Source: Kitasatospora paranensis (GTDB lineage: Bacteria > Actinomycetota > Actinomycetes > Streptomycetales > Streptomycetaceae). From it: a stretch of 64,000 bases of DNA. The stretch spans positions 4,092,001-4,156,000 of the forward strand of contig NZ_BAABKV010000001.1 in assembly GCF_039544005.1 (NCBI RefSeq), given 5' to 3'. Of this stretch, positions 1 through 7,357 are shown piece by piece. The notes under the pieces are model-generated. The model was not told the origin of the DNA. It did no database searches and worked only from the letters and a program-made list of their open reading frames with translations. How positions within the stretch are numbered: position 1 is the first letter of the stretch; the number at the start of each line of letters is the position of its first letter. Made by a program: the position numbers and the translations under genes.

Positions 1-31
1 GAGCCCGCGCACCGCCGGAACAGAAACCTGA

Positions 32-52
32 CGATTGTTCATATGACAATCG
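32..52. promoter_or_regulatory. Inverted repeat, operator-like, at the left edge
   Basis: The arms CGATTGT and ACAATCG are exact reverse complements. They flank a 7-base centre, TCATATG, that itself contains the palindrome CATATG. It is AT-rich in a very GC-rich setting, which is typical of a dimeric repressor site (IclR- or GntR-like spacing). The gene it would control lies mostly to the left of the window, so the target is unknown. The symmetry is seen directly; the operator role is inferred. Confidence 0.4.
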
Positions 53-350
53 CATAGGCCGGATGGGAAGTCCGGAGGCGGTTACTCCTCTCGGCCCACG
101 GGCATCCATCCGGTATGACCTGGATGCCCGATCGCGATGCAGCCCCGCGCCGACGCCGCCGTGGAAGCCGCACCTCGCAGGACCAGTCCCACCAGACCTC
201 TCAGCCCCTGTCGTCCGCCTGGCCCCACGAGGCCGATCCAGGACGGCAGGAACCCTCCGGGGCACACCGGCTCGGCATCCCCCGCATCCTGGGCCGCCGC
301 GCCCGCTGGGTCGGCGCGAGGCTGCGCCGGGAGGGCTGACGCCGAGAGGG

Positions 351-408
351 GCCGACGCCGGTCGCCGATGCGCGGGTCGCGGATGCGTTGGTCGCCGACG
401 CGCCGGTC
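351..408. repeat. 15-nt imperfect tandem repeat reaching a stop codon
   Basis: Three 15-base units (364-378, 379-393, 394-408), all ending in GGTC, plus a shorter 13-base unit (351-363), lie in tandem. The last unit contains two of the three bases of the DUF457 stop codon. The rest of positions 53-350 holds no convincing gene: every open frame there has shadow-like Pro/Arg-rich composition and no ribosome binding site. I see no further structure in that stretch. Confidence 0.45.
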
Positions 409-1108
409 AGGACGACACGGTCGGCGCCAGTGCCGTGAACCAGAGCAGGGCGAACGTCGCCACGGTCATCACCGGGACGAGGAACCTGGTCTCGACACCG
501 TTCCCGCTGCGCTTGATCAGCACGATCTCGTACCGCTCGCGGTGCGGCCACAGCAGCGGGGCCCCCTGCTTGGTGAGGCAGTCGCCGAGCAGGTGGGCCA
601 GGGTGCCGAGCGCGACCGCGTACGGGAGCCAGCCCGGGGCGTTCGGCATCCAGCGGTTCAGGCCCGCCGTGCCGAGGGCCGCCATGCCCATGATGGTCAG
701 CCACGCCGTGGGCCCGTCGCCCGGCGGGTGCAGCCGCAGTGCCCGGATCGCCAGCGCCAGCAGGACGAAGGTCAGGCCCAGGGTGAAGTTCCGGCCCAGA
801 TAGCTGATGCCCGCCCAGGCGCCGAGGCCGGTCAGCGCCACGAACAGCAGCGAGTGCGTGGCGTGCCGGTGACCGCCGGAGATCCAGGCGACGAACCGGC
901 ACAGCAGCTTGGAGATCGGGCCGAGGAAGTGCGCGATCGTGCCGTCGTGGTGGTCGAGGTCCGGCAGCAGGGCGGCACCGGCGCAGAGCACGGTGCCCAT
1001 GAGGATGTCGGCCGGCGCCAGGTGCACGCCGAGCAGGAGCGGGGGCAGGAACGGCGCCGAGGCCGCGTACAGCATCGCGCCGCTGACGGCGTGCGAATGA
1101 CCCATCAT
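407..1108 (-). CDS. Membrane-bound metal-dependent hydrolase, DUF457/YdjM family
   Basis: The 233-residue protein starts with MMGHSHAVSG and contains LLPDLDHHDG near residue 50 and GGHRHATHS near residue 80. These histidine/aspartate clusters characterise the YdjM/DUF457 family of predicted membrane metal-dependent hydrolases. Several hydrophobic segments follow, so it should sit in the cytoplasmic membrane. The start at 1108 was chosen because the family begins with the GHS motif; a GGGGAGG lies about 12 bases upstream, and a second ATG at 1105 is possible. The substrate is unknown. It appears monocistronic, and its stop falls in a tandem repeat. Confidence 0.8.
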   Translation of the reverse strand: MMGHSHAVSGAMLYAASAPFLPPLLLGVHLAPADILMGTVLCAGAALLPDLDHHDGTIAHFLGPISKLLCRFVAWISGGHRHATHSLLFVALTGLGAWAGISYLGRNFTLGLTFVLLALAIRALRLHPPGDGPTAWLTIMGMAALGTAGLNRWMPNAPGWLPYAVALGTLAHLLGDCLTKQGAPLLWPHRERYEIVLIKRSGNGVETRFLVPVMTVATFALLWFTALAPTVSS

Positions 1109-1298
1109 CGTGGTCCGAGACCTCCCCTTCCGGCGGGCGCCGCAGACGCTACCAGCCCGCACGGCGTCCGTGACCCCGCCCGGAGTGGACCGGCCGTGGC
1201 CGCTCCGGCCGCCGGAGGACCGGGTACCCGCGATCGCGCCGCTCAGACCGGCCGAGGCCCGCGCGGATGTGGATGCGGGCGCGGGCGCGCGGCCCGGG

Positions 1299-2483
1299 TC
1301 AGAGCGCGCAGCCCTCGGTGTCCACCCGTGCGGTGGCGTTCGCCCCTTGGGCGGCGTCGTCGCGCACCTCGGCCGCCGTGAGCACGTAACCGGTGTCCGA
1401 GCTGTCCAGGGACTTCGCGAAGACCACCCCGTACACGTCGCCGGACGGCGTGAGCAGCGGGCCGCCGCTGTTGCCCTGGCGGACCAGCGAGCGGACGGAG
1501 TAGACGTCGCGGACGACTTGGCCGCGGTGGTAGATGTCGGGCCCGTTGGCCTGGATCCGGCCGCGGATGCGGGCGGGCTGCACGTTGAAGGCGCCGTTCT
1601 CCGGGAAGCCGGCGACGATGGCGCTGTCGTTGGTGCGGGCGTCGCCGGCGAAGGCGAGCGGCGGGGCGTCGAGCTTCGGTACGTCCAGCACGGCGATGTC
1701 GCGCTGCCAGTCGTAGCGGACGACAGTGGCGTCGTAGAGGCGTCCCGTCCCGCCGATCTGGACGGTCGGCTCGTCGACGCCGCCGACCACGTGGGCGTTG
1801 GTCATCACCCGGTGCGGGGCGAAGACGAAGCCGCTGCCCTCCAGGGTCTTGCCGCAGGAGGTCGCGGTGCCGACCACCTTGACCAGGCTCTGCCGGGCGC
1901 GCTGCACGGCCGGGCTCCCGGCGAGGGCCGGGTCCGGCGGGTCGACCTCGGTGATCGGCTCGCGCTCGAAGGGGTTGAAGACCTGCGGGAAGCCGTTGCG
2001 GGCGAGTTCGCGGCTGAAGTCGGAGAACCAGTTCGGGGCGTCGGAGGGCAGCGCGTCCTGGACGGTGGAGAGCACCTTCGACGTTCTGACCTGCTTGGAG
2101 ACGGTCGGCAGGGAGGTGCCCGCGAGCGCCGAGCCGATCAGCCAGGCGACCAGCAGCATCGAGATGACGTTGACCACCGAGCCGCCGATCGCGTCCAGGG
2201 TCTTGGCCCGGCCGCGGCCGATGCGGCCGCGCAGCTTCCAGCCGAAGTGGGTGGTGACGGCCTGGCCGACCGCCGCGAACACGATCACCACGACGACCGC
2301 CACCACCGATGCGGTGGTGCCGGGACCGAGGTGGCGCAGCAGGAAGGGCAGCAGCTGCACCGCGATCAGGCCGCCGCCGAGGAAGCCGAGCACCGAGAGC
2401 ACACCGACGACAAAACCCTGCCGGTAGCCGGAGACGGCGAAGCCCACCGCGGCGGCGATCAGCAGCAGATCCAGGACATTCAC
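1299..2483 (-). CDS. marP: MarP-type membrane serine protease (CvpA plus trypsin-like domain)
   Basis: The protein has 394 residues. The first roughly 120 form four hydrophobic segments of the colicin V production (CvpA) type. A trypsin-like domain follows, with a complete triad: His231 in TNAHVVGG, Asp262 in DIAVLD and Ser339 in GNSGGPL. This matches the actinobacterial MarP family, which in Mycobacterium supports acid and oxidative-stress resistance by cleaving a periplasmic partner. Cysteines near residue 210 and at the C-terminus could form the regulatory disulfide known from MarP. It lies upstream of no obvious partner; the Nudix and nth genes follow on the same strand further upstream. 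The gene name is by family similarity. Confidence 0.85.
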   Translation of the reverse strand: MNVLDLLLIAAAVGFAVSGYRQGFVVGVLSVLGFLGGGLIAVQLLPFLLRHLGPGTTASVVAVVVVIVFAAVGQAVTTHFGWKLRGRIGRGRAKTLDAIGGSVVNVISMLLVAWLIGSALAGTSLPTVSKQVRTSKVLSTVQDALPSDAPNWFSDFSRELARNGFPQVFNPFEREPITEVDPPDPALAGSPAVQRARQSLVKVVGTATSCGKTLEGSGFVFAPHRVMTNAHVVGGVDEPTVQIGGTGRLYDATVVRYDWQRDIAVLDVPKLDAPPLAFAGDARTNDSAIVAGFPENGAFNVQPARIRGRIQANGPDIYHRGQVVRDVYSVRSLVRQGNSGGPLLTPSGDVYGVVFAKSLDSSDTGYVLTAAEVRDDAAQGANATARVDTEGCAL

Positions 2484-2549
2484 CCCGATACCCTCCCATG
2501 GACTCGGCCGACGGTGGGACGGACGGGTGCGGCCGCAGCGGCCGCGGGG

Positions 2550-3299
2550 TCAGCCGGCAGCGCGCGGGGTCCGGTCGCCGGGACGGCCGGTGAGGCCGTC
2601 CCGCAGCCGGTCACGGTCGCGGTAGGACAGGTCGAGGGCCTCGTCGGAGAGGGCCAGCGTCCGCTCGGTGTCCCACGGCCGCTCCAGTCCGCTGTGGTGC
2701 AGGACACGGTCGATCACGCCAGCCGTGAAGCCCCAGACCAACCGGTCGGCGACCTCGAAGGCCGGACCGGTGAACCCCGACGGGTGCCGCAGCCGGGCGC
2801 GGTTGGCCGGGTCGGTGAGGTCGGCGATCGGCACCCGGAACACGGCGCCGGTCTCCGCCGGGTCGACCGGCGCGACCGGGGTCTCCCGGCGCCACCAGCC
2901 GAGCACCGGGGTCACCACGAAGCCGCTCACCGGGATGTAGAGCGCAGGCAGGGTCGCGAAGACCTGGACGCCGGCCGGGTCGAGCCCGGTCTCCTCCTCG
3001 GCCTCGCGCAGGGCGGCGGCGATCGGCCCGGGGCCGGCCGGGTCGCCGTCCTCCGGGTCCAGCGCGCCGCCGGGGAAGGACGGCTGGCCCGCGTGCGAGC
3101 GCAGGGAGCGGGCCCGTTCGATCAGCAGCAGGTCGGGCCCGGCCGGGCCGTCGCCGAACAGCATCAGTACGGCCGACGGGCGGCCGCCGGTGGGCGGCGG
3201 CAGGAAGCGGCTGAGCTGCTCGGGGCGGACCGTCTCGGCGGCGGCCCGCACCGGCAGCAGCCACGCGGGGAGGCCGTCCCGCTGGACGCGGACCGTCAC
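2550..3299 (-). CDS. Nudix hydrolase, CoA pyrophosphatase (NudL) type
   Basis: This 249-residue protein carries a Nudix box, with GGALDPEDGD around residues 77-86 followed by AALREAEEETGL. The preceding motif LRSHAGQPSFPGG is typical of the CoA diphosphatase subfamily (NudL/YeaB), which cleaves coenzyme A to phosphopantetheine and 3',5'-ADP. The GTG start at 3299 overlaps the TGA of the frame-restored nth gene (GTGA), so the two are probably translationally coupled. The Nudix fold is certain; the CoA specificity is inferred from the subfamily motif. Confidence 0.85.
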   Translation of the reverse strand: MTVRVQRDGLPAWLLPVRAAAETVRPEQLSRFLPPPTGGRPSAVLMLFGDGPAGPDLLLIERARSLRSHAGQPSFPGGALDPEDGDPAGPGPIAAALREAEEETGLDPAGVQVFATLPALYIPVSGFVVTPVLGWWRRETPVAPVDPAETGAVFRVPIADLTDPANRARLRHPSGFTGPAFEVADRLVWGFTAGVIDRVLHHSGLERPWDTERTLALSDEALDLSYRDRDRLRDGLTGRPGDRTPRAAG

Positions 3300-4191
3300 G
3301 CGGCACCCCCTTCGGCCACCGCGCCCGGCAGGTCGCCCGGGGCGGTGTCCGGCGCCGCGGCGGGGGCGGCCGGCTGGCCGGGGTAGCCGGCCGGCGGCCG
3401 CAGCCGCTGTCCGGGCTGCCCGCCGAGCTCGTACTTCAGCAGCTTGGCCGCCTTCTCCGGGTCGGTCTCGCCCTCGCCGTAGGAGGGGCAGAGGGGGCGA
3501 CCGGGCAGGCGCCGCAGGCGGGCTTCTGGGAATGGCAGACGCGGCGGCCGTGGAAGACGACCCGGTGGGAGAGCATCGTCCACTCGGACTTCGGGAAGAT
3601 CGCGGCGACCGCCGCCTCGACCTTCTCCGGGTCCTGTTCCTGCGTCCAGCCGAAGCGGCGGGCGAGGCGGCCGAAGTGGGTGTCCACGGTGATGCCGGGG
3701 ACGCCGAAGGCGTTGCCGAGCACGACGTTGGCGGTCTTGCGGCCCACGCCGGGCAGGGTGACCAGGTCGGCCAGCCGGCCGGGCACCTCCCCGCCGAAGT
3801 CGTCCCGCAGCGCGGCGGACAGCCCCAGCAGCGACTTCGCCTTGTTCCGGAAGAAGCCGGTCGGCCGGATGATCTCCTCCAGCTCCTCCGGCACCGCCGC
3901 CGCCATGTCCTCCGGCGTCGGGTACTTCGCGAACAGCGCCGGCGTGGTCTGGTTCACCCGCAGGTCGGTGGTCTGCGCCGACAGCACGGTGGCCACCAGC
4001 AGCTGGAAGGGGTTGTCGAAGTCCAGCTCCGGATGTGCGTACGGGTAGAGCTCAGCGAGCGCCCGGTTGATCCTCCGGGCGCGACGCACCATCGCCAGAT
4101 GGCTCTCCGGCTTCCTCGACTTCACGGCCGGCTTTGCCGTCGCCCCGGCCGGGGCCTTGGTCGCGGTCTTCCGGGCCTTGCTCTCTGCCAT
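3296..4191 (-). CDS. nth: Endonuclease III (nth), broken by a one-base frameshift near its 3' end
   Basis: Nth is a base-excision-repair glycosylase/AP lyase for oxidised pyrimidines. The helix-hairpin-helix [12 protein letters not shown] (residues 146-157) carries catalytic Lys152, and Asp170 lies in VDTHFGR. The [4Fe-4S] ligands Cys219, Cys226 and Cys229 are present. The reading frame then slips at a run of five G (3493-3497): as given, the frame ends at 3436 with an unrelated tail and no fourth cysteine. Adding one base restores [20 protein letters not shown], the fourth ligand, and a stop that overlaps the Nudix start as GTGA. The restored product has 298 residues. I regard the shift as a probable sequencing error. 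Confidence 0.85.
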
Positions 4192-4357
4192 GCACGAAGG
4201 CTACGCCGAACAGATCACCGCGTGGCCGCTTTCGGTGGCCGCTCCCACCCTCCGGTCCCGGAGCCACCGCCGGCCCCCGCCCCTTCGCCTGCCGGGGACG
4301 GCGCCCGCCTGACGCCGTCTCACTCAGGCCCTCGCGCACCACCGGCCGAACGCCCGA

Positions 4358-4400
4358 CCGCGGCAGACCACCCACCGCGGCAGGCCACCCACCGCGGCGG
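4358..4400. repeat. 17-nt tandem repeat in the nth/SPFH divergent intergenic region
   Basis: Two near-identical 17-base units beginning CCGCGGCAG (4358-4374 and 4375-4391, one mismatch) are followed by a partial third. They lie in the 315-bp gap between the divergent nth and SPFH genes, where promoters for both should be. No clear -10/-35 pair could be fixed there, and no other gene is visible in the gap. Confidence 0.45.
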
Positions 4401-4506
4401 ACGGGGGCTCAACCCCCGGTGAACATCGTCCGAACCCGGCTCACGGATGCGCACGGCCCGCCTACGCTGCGCGCGTCCTGCCGATCAGAGTCCGAGAGAC
4501 GTGACG

Positions 4507-5394
4507 ATGCTCCTCATATCCCTGCTGCTCCTCGCCCTCGGCATCACGCTGGCCGTGCTGCGGCGCCGCCGCGTCGTCCGGTCTCGGTCCGCCGCCGTCG
4601 CCGGCCTGCTCTCCGGCGTCGTGGGCCTGCTGCTCGCCCTCAGCACCTTCGCCTACGTCGTCGAGCCGTACGAGGTGGGGGTGCCGACCACGCTCGGCTC
4701 GGTCGGTGGCACCTGGCAGTCGGGGCTGCACCTGAAGTCGCCGCTGACCGACGTCACGACCTTCTCGACCCGGCCGGCCGATCTCGACCTGACCGGCAAG
4801 GACACCGTCGAGGTGCGCTCCTCCGAGGGCGGCGTGCTATACGCGGACCTCACCGTGAAGTGGTCGATCGACCCGGCGCACACCCTCGCGCTGTTCAAGC
4901 TGGCGGGCAGCGCCTCGGCGGTCCAGCAGCGGCTGGTCTACCCGGACAGCCGCGAGATCGTGCGCAACGTGTTCGCCAGGCACACCGGCGTCGAGGGGTA
5001 CTCCTCGCAGCGCGAGGCGATCAGTGCCGAGATCGACCGGCTCATCACCGAGCGGCTCGCCCCGCGCGGCATCCTGGTCAACGGGGTGAACCTGCGCAAC
5101 GTCCGGCCGAGCGACAACCTGCAGAAGGCGATCGACCAGAAGATCCAACAGGAGCAGGCCACCGCGCAGGCCGAGGCGGCGGTGCTCACCGCGAAGGCCG
5201 AGGCGGAGAAGCGGAAGATCGACTCGGAGAGCACCGCGGCGGCGAACCGGGTGATCGCCGACTCGCTGACCGACCGGATGCTGATGAGCCAGTGCATCGA
5301 GGCGTTCAAGGCGGCCGCGGAGAAGAACCCGGTCTACGCCAGCCCTTGCGGCTCGAACGGCAGCCCGGTGATCGTCGACGGGACGAAGCGGTAG
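4507..5394 (+). CDS. SPFH/band-7 (prohibitin-like) membrane protein
   Basis: The 295-residue protein has two N-terminal hydrophobic segments (about residues 2-14 and 30-50). A band-7 domain follows, beginning around YVVEPYEVGVPTT, and then a long alanine/glutamate-rich coiled coil (QEQATAQAEAAVLTAKAEAE). This is the architecture of SPFH proteins, which form membrane-anchored oligomeric cages and often regulate proteases. The C-terminus has two cysteines. ATG 4507 was chosen because the hydrophobic segment begins there; an in-frame GTG at 4501 is the alternative. No protease or NfeD-type partner lies alongside. It is unrelated to the flotillin at the right edge except by superfamily. Confidence 0.8.
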   Translation: MLLISLLLLALGITLAVLRRRRVVRSRSAAVAGLLSGVVGLLLALSTFAYVVEPYEVGVPTTLGSVGGTWQSGLHLKSPLTDVTTFSTRPADLDLTGKDTVEVRSSEGGVLYADLTVKWSIDPAHTLALFKLAGSASAVQQRLVYPDSREIVRNVFARHTGVEGYSSQREAISAEIDRLITERLAPRGILVNGVNLRNVRPSDNLQKAIDQKIQQEQATAQAEAAVLTAKAEAEKRKIDSESTAAANRVIADSLTDRMLMSQCIEAFKAAAEKNPVYASPCGSNGSPVIVDGTKR

Positions 5395-5456
5395 CCGCCC
5401 GGGCCCGCTGTGCGAGGATCGGCAGCGGAGAGCGTCCGGCAGTGAGGGGAAGCGCC

Positions 5457-6272
5457 GTGTGCACCGTGTTCGTCAGTATCGATCCCGTCTCACCCGCCCC
5501 GGTGGTCGTCCTCGCGGCGCGGGACGAGTACGCCGACCGGGCCTGGCTGCCGCCGGCCCGGCACTGGCCGCAGCAGCCCCGGCTGCTGGGCGGCCTGGAC
5601 CTGCTGGCGGGCGGCACCTGGCTCGCCGTACGGCCGGGCAGCGAGGCAGCGGGCCCGCGGCTCGGCTGCATCCTCAACGGGTTCGGCCGGCCCGCCGACC
5701 CGGCCGGCCGGCTCTCCCGCGGGGAACTGCCGCTGCTGGCCGCCGCGGGCGACGGCCTCGACGACCGCGACTGGGAGCGCTACGACCCCTTCCACCTGGT
5801 CACCGCCGAGCCCGGCCTGGTCGCGGTGCTGAGCTGGAACGGCACCGGGCTGACCCGGCAGACGCTCGGCCCCGGGCTGCACGGCATCATCAACGACGGG
5901 ATGGAGGGAACCGCCGGGCACCGCACCTCCTCCCAGCGCGCCTCCCGGATGATGGCGGCCCGGCTCGCCCACTTCCGGCCGCGGCTGGCGTCCGCGCCCC
6001 GGCCCGCGCCCGCGCTCGGGCCCGCGGCCGGCGCGGACACCCCGACCGACCGGGCATGGGGCGAGTGGTCCGTCATCGCCGACGGCGACGGCCTGGACCG
6101 GACGGACCCGGCCGCGCTCGTCCAGCACCGCGACTTCGGCGACGGCCGGGTCTGGGCGACGACCTCGCTCTCCCTGGTGGCCCTCGGGCCGGCCGGGGTG
6201 CGCTACGACTTCAACCCCGCCCCGGGCAACGCCGCCTGGCACCATGTCGAGACCGCCGGGCCGGCCGGCTGA
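5457..6272 (+). CDS. NRDE (TANGO2-like) family protein
   Basis: The 271-residue product starts VCTVFVSID, with the conserved cysteine at position 2, and continues with VVVLAARDEYADR, which carries the family's Asn/Arg-Asp-Glu motif as ARDE. A conserved GGTWLAVR stretch and a C-terminal half typical of TANGO2/NRDE proteins follow. The biochemical role is unsettled; haem handling and lipid metabolism have been proposed for eukaryotic TANGO2. The GTG start at 5457 has a GAGGGGA ribosome binding site six bases upstream. It ends 7 bp from the convergent esterase gene. Confidence 0.8.
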   Translation: MCTVFVSIDPVSPAPVVVLAARDEYADRAWLPPARHWPQQPRLLGGLDLLAGGTWLAVRPGSEAAGPRLGCILNGFGRPADPAGRLSRGELPLLAAAGDGLDDRDWERYDPFHLVTAEPGLVAVLSWNGTGLTRQTLGPGLHGIINDGMEGTAGHRTSSQRASRMMAARLAHFRPRLASAPRPAPALGPAAGADTPTDRAWGEWSVIADGDGLDRTDPAALVQHRDFGDGRVWATTSLSLVALGPAGVRYDFNPAPGNAAWHHVETAGPAG

Positions 6273-6279
6273 TCCGGGC

Positions 6280-7245
6280 TCACGGGCGCAGCCGCTCGCG
6301 CAGGAAGCGCAGCGCCGCCTCGTCGTCGTCGGGGCCGCCGGCCTCGTGGCCGCTGTACCGCCACACGTCGAGCTCCTTCGGCCCGGCGTACGCGTGGTAG
6401 GCCGCATAGACGGTCGACGGGGGCACGACCGCGTCCATCAGCGCCACCGAGAAGCGGGCCGGGATGCGGGCGCGGCGCGCGAAGTTGACCCCGTCGATGT
6501 AGGCGAGGGTGCGGTGCACCGTCTGCTCGCTCCGGCGGTGCGCCGCCAGGTAGTCGGCGATCTCCCGGAAGGGGTGGGCGTCGGTGACGACGACGGCCCG
6601 CGGGAAGTCGCAGAGGAACGGCACGTGGGCGACGGCTGCCGTGAGTTCCGGGACGAGCGCGGCCGCCGCGAGCGCGATGCCGCCGCCCTGGCTCTGCCCG
6701 AGCACCGCGACCCTGGCCGGATCGACCTGCGGCAGGCCCCGGACGGCGTCGACGGCCCGGACGGCATCGGTGAACAGCCGCCGGTAGTAGTAGTCGTGCG
6801 GCGCGCCGATGCCGCGGGTCAGCACCCCGGGCACCTGCGGTCCGGCGGGGCCGGAGTCGGGGGTGTCGCCGCGGCTCCAGCCGGAGCCCTGGCCGCGGGT
6901 GTCCATCTGGAGGTGCGCGAACCCGGCCGACGCCCAGAGCAGGTTCTCCAGGGCGTGGCCTCGGCCGCCGCCGTAGCCGACGTACTGGACGACGGCGGGC
7001 AGCGGGCCGCGCGCACCGCGCGGCAGCCGCAGCCAGGCGCGGATCGGCTCCCCGCCGTAGCCGGGGAAGGTGACGTCGTGGACGTCCACGGTGGCCAGGC
7101 CGGTGTCGACGGGCTCGACGGTGACCGTCCCGCCGGCCGCCCTGGCCTCCTGCAGGGTGAGCTGCCAGAAGGCGTCGAAGTCCGCCGGTGCCTGCTGGGC
7201 GCTCCGGTAGGCCCGGAGCGCCTCCTCGGACAGGTCGGTGTGCAC
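6280..7245 (-). CDS. Acetyl xylan esterase / cephalosporin-C deacetylase (CE7 family)
   Basis: This is a 321-residue alpha/beta hydrolase of the AXE1 (carbohydrate esterase 7) family. Ser185 sits in GQSQGG, Asp271 in LMDAVVPPS and His300 in GHEAGG, giving the complete triad. The MDTRGQG motif near residue 115 is diagnostic of the family. CE7 enzymes remove acetyl groups from small acetylated xylo-oligosaccharides inside the cell, and there is no signal peptide here. It lies downstream of the GH3 enzyme and ABC transporter on the same strand, which fits intracellular processing of imported xylo-oligosaccharides. The GTG start at 7245 has AGGAG seven bases upstream. Confidence 0.87.
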   Translation of the reverse strand: MHTDLSEEALRAYRSAQQAPADFDAFWQLTLQEARAAGGTVTVEPVDTGLATVDVHDVTFPGYGGEPIRAWLRLPRGARGPLPAVVQYVGYGGGRGHALENLLWASAGFAHLQMDTRGQGSGWSRGDTPDSGPAGPQVPGVLTRGIGAPHDYYYRRLFTDAVRAVDAVRGLPQVDPARVAVLGQSQGGGIALAAAALVPELTAAVAHVPFLCDFPRAVVVTDAHPFREIADYLAAHRRSEQTVHRTLAYIDGVNFARRARIPARFSVALMDAVVPPSTVYAAYHAYAGPKELDVWRYSGHEAGGPDDDEAALRFLRERLRP

Positions 7246-7273
7246 GGGCCGCTCCTGTGGTCGGGTCGGTGGG

Positions 7274-7344
7274 CCACCTGCCCCGGCCCCCGCCGCCGCG
7301 CCCGGCGAAGCGGGGTACCGGGCGCTGGAGGTCGGGGCAGGTGG
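7274..7344. terminator. Inverted repeat between the GH3 and esterase genes
   Basis: CCACCTGCCCC (7274-7284) is repeated in reverse complement at 7334-7344, with a 49-base loop. It occupies the 112-bp gap after the GH3 stop. It could be a weak terminator separating the esterase from the upstream operon, or an operator. The symmetry is exact; the role is uncertain. Confidence 0.35.
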
Positions 7345-7357
7345 GGTCGGGGTGCCG

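Noticed and set aside
1110..3386. A 758-codon plus-strand frame opposite the MarP and Nudix genes
   Set aside because: It is the shadow of two well-supported minus-strand genes and reads as low-complexity protein.
4134..5456. Upstream extension of the NRDE gene in its own frame (712 codons in total)
   Set aside because: The extension overlaps the SPFH gene in another frame. GTG 5457 has a good ribosome binding site and gives the family's N-terminal Cys.
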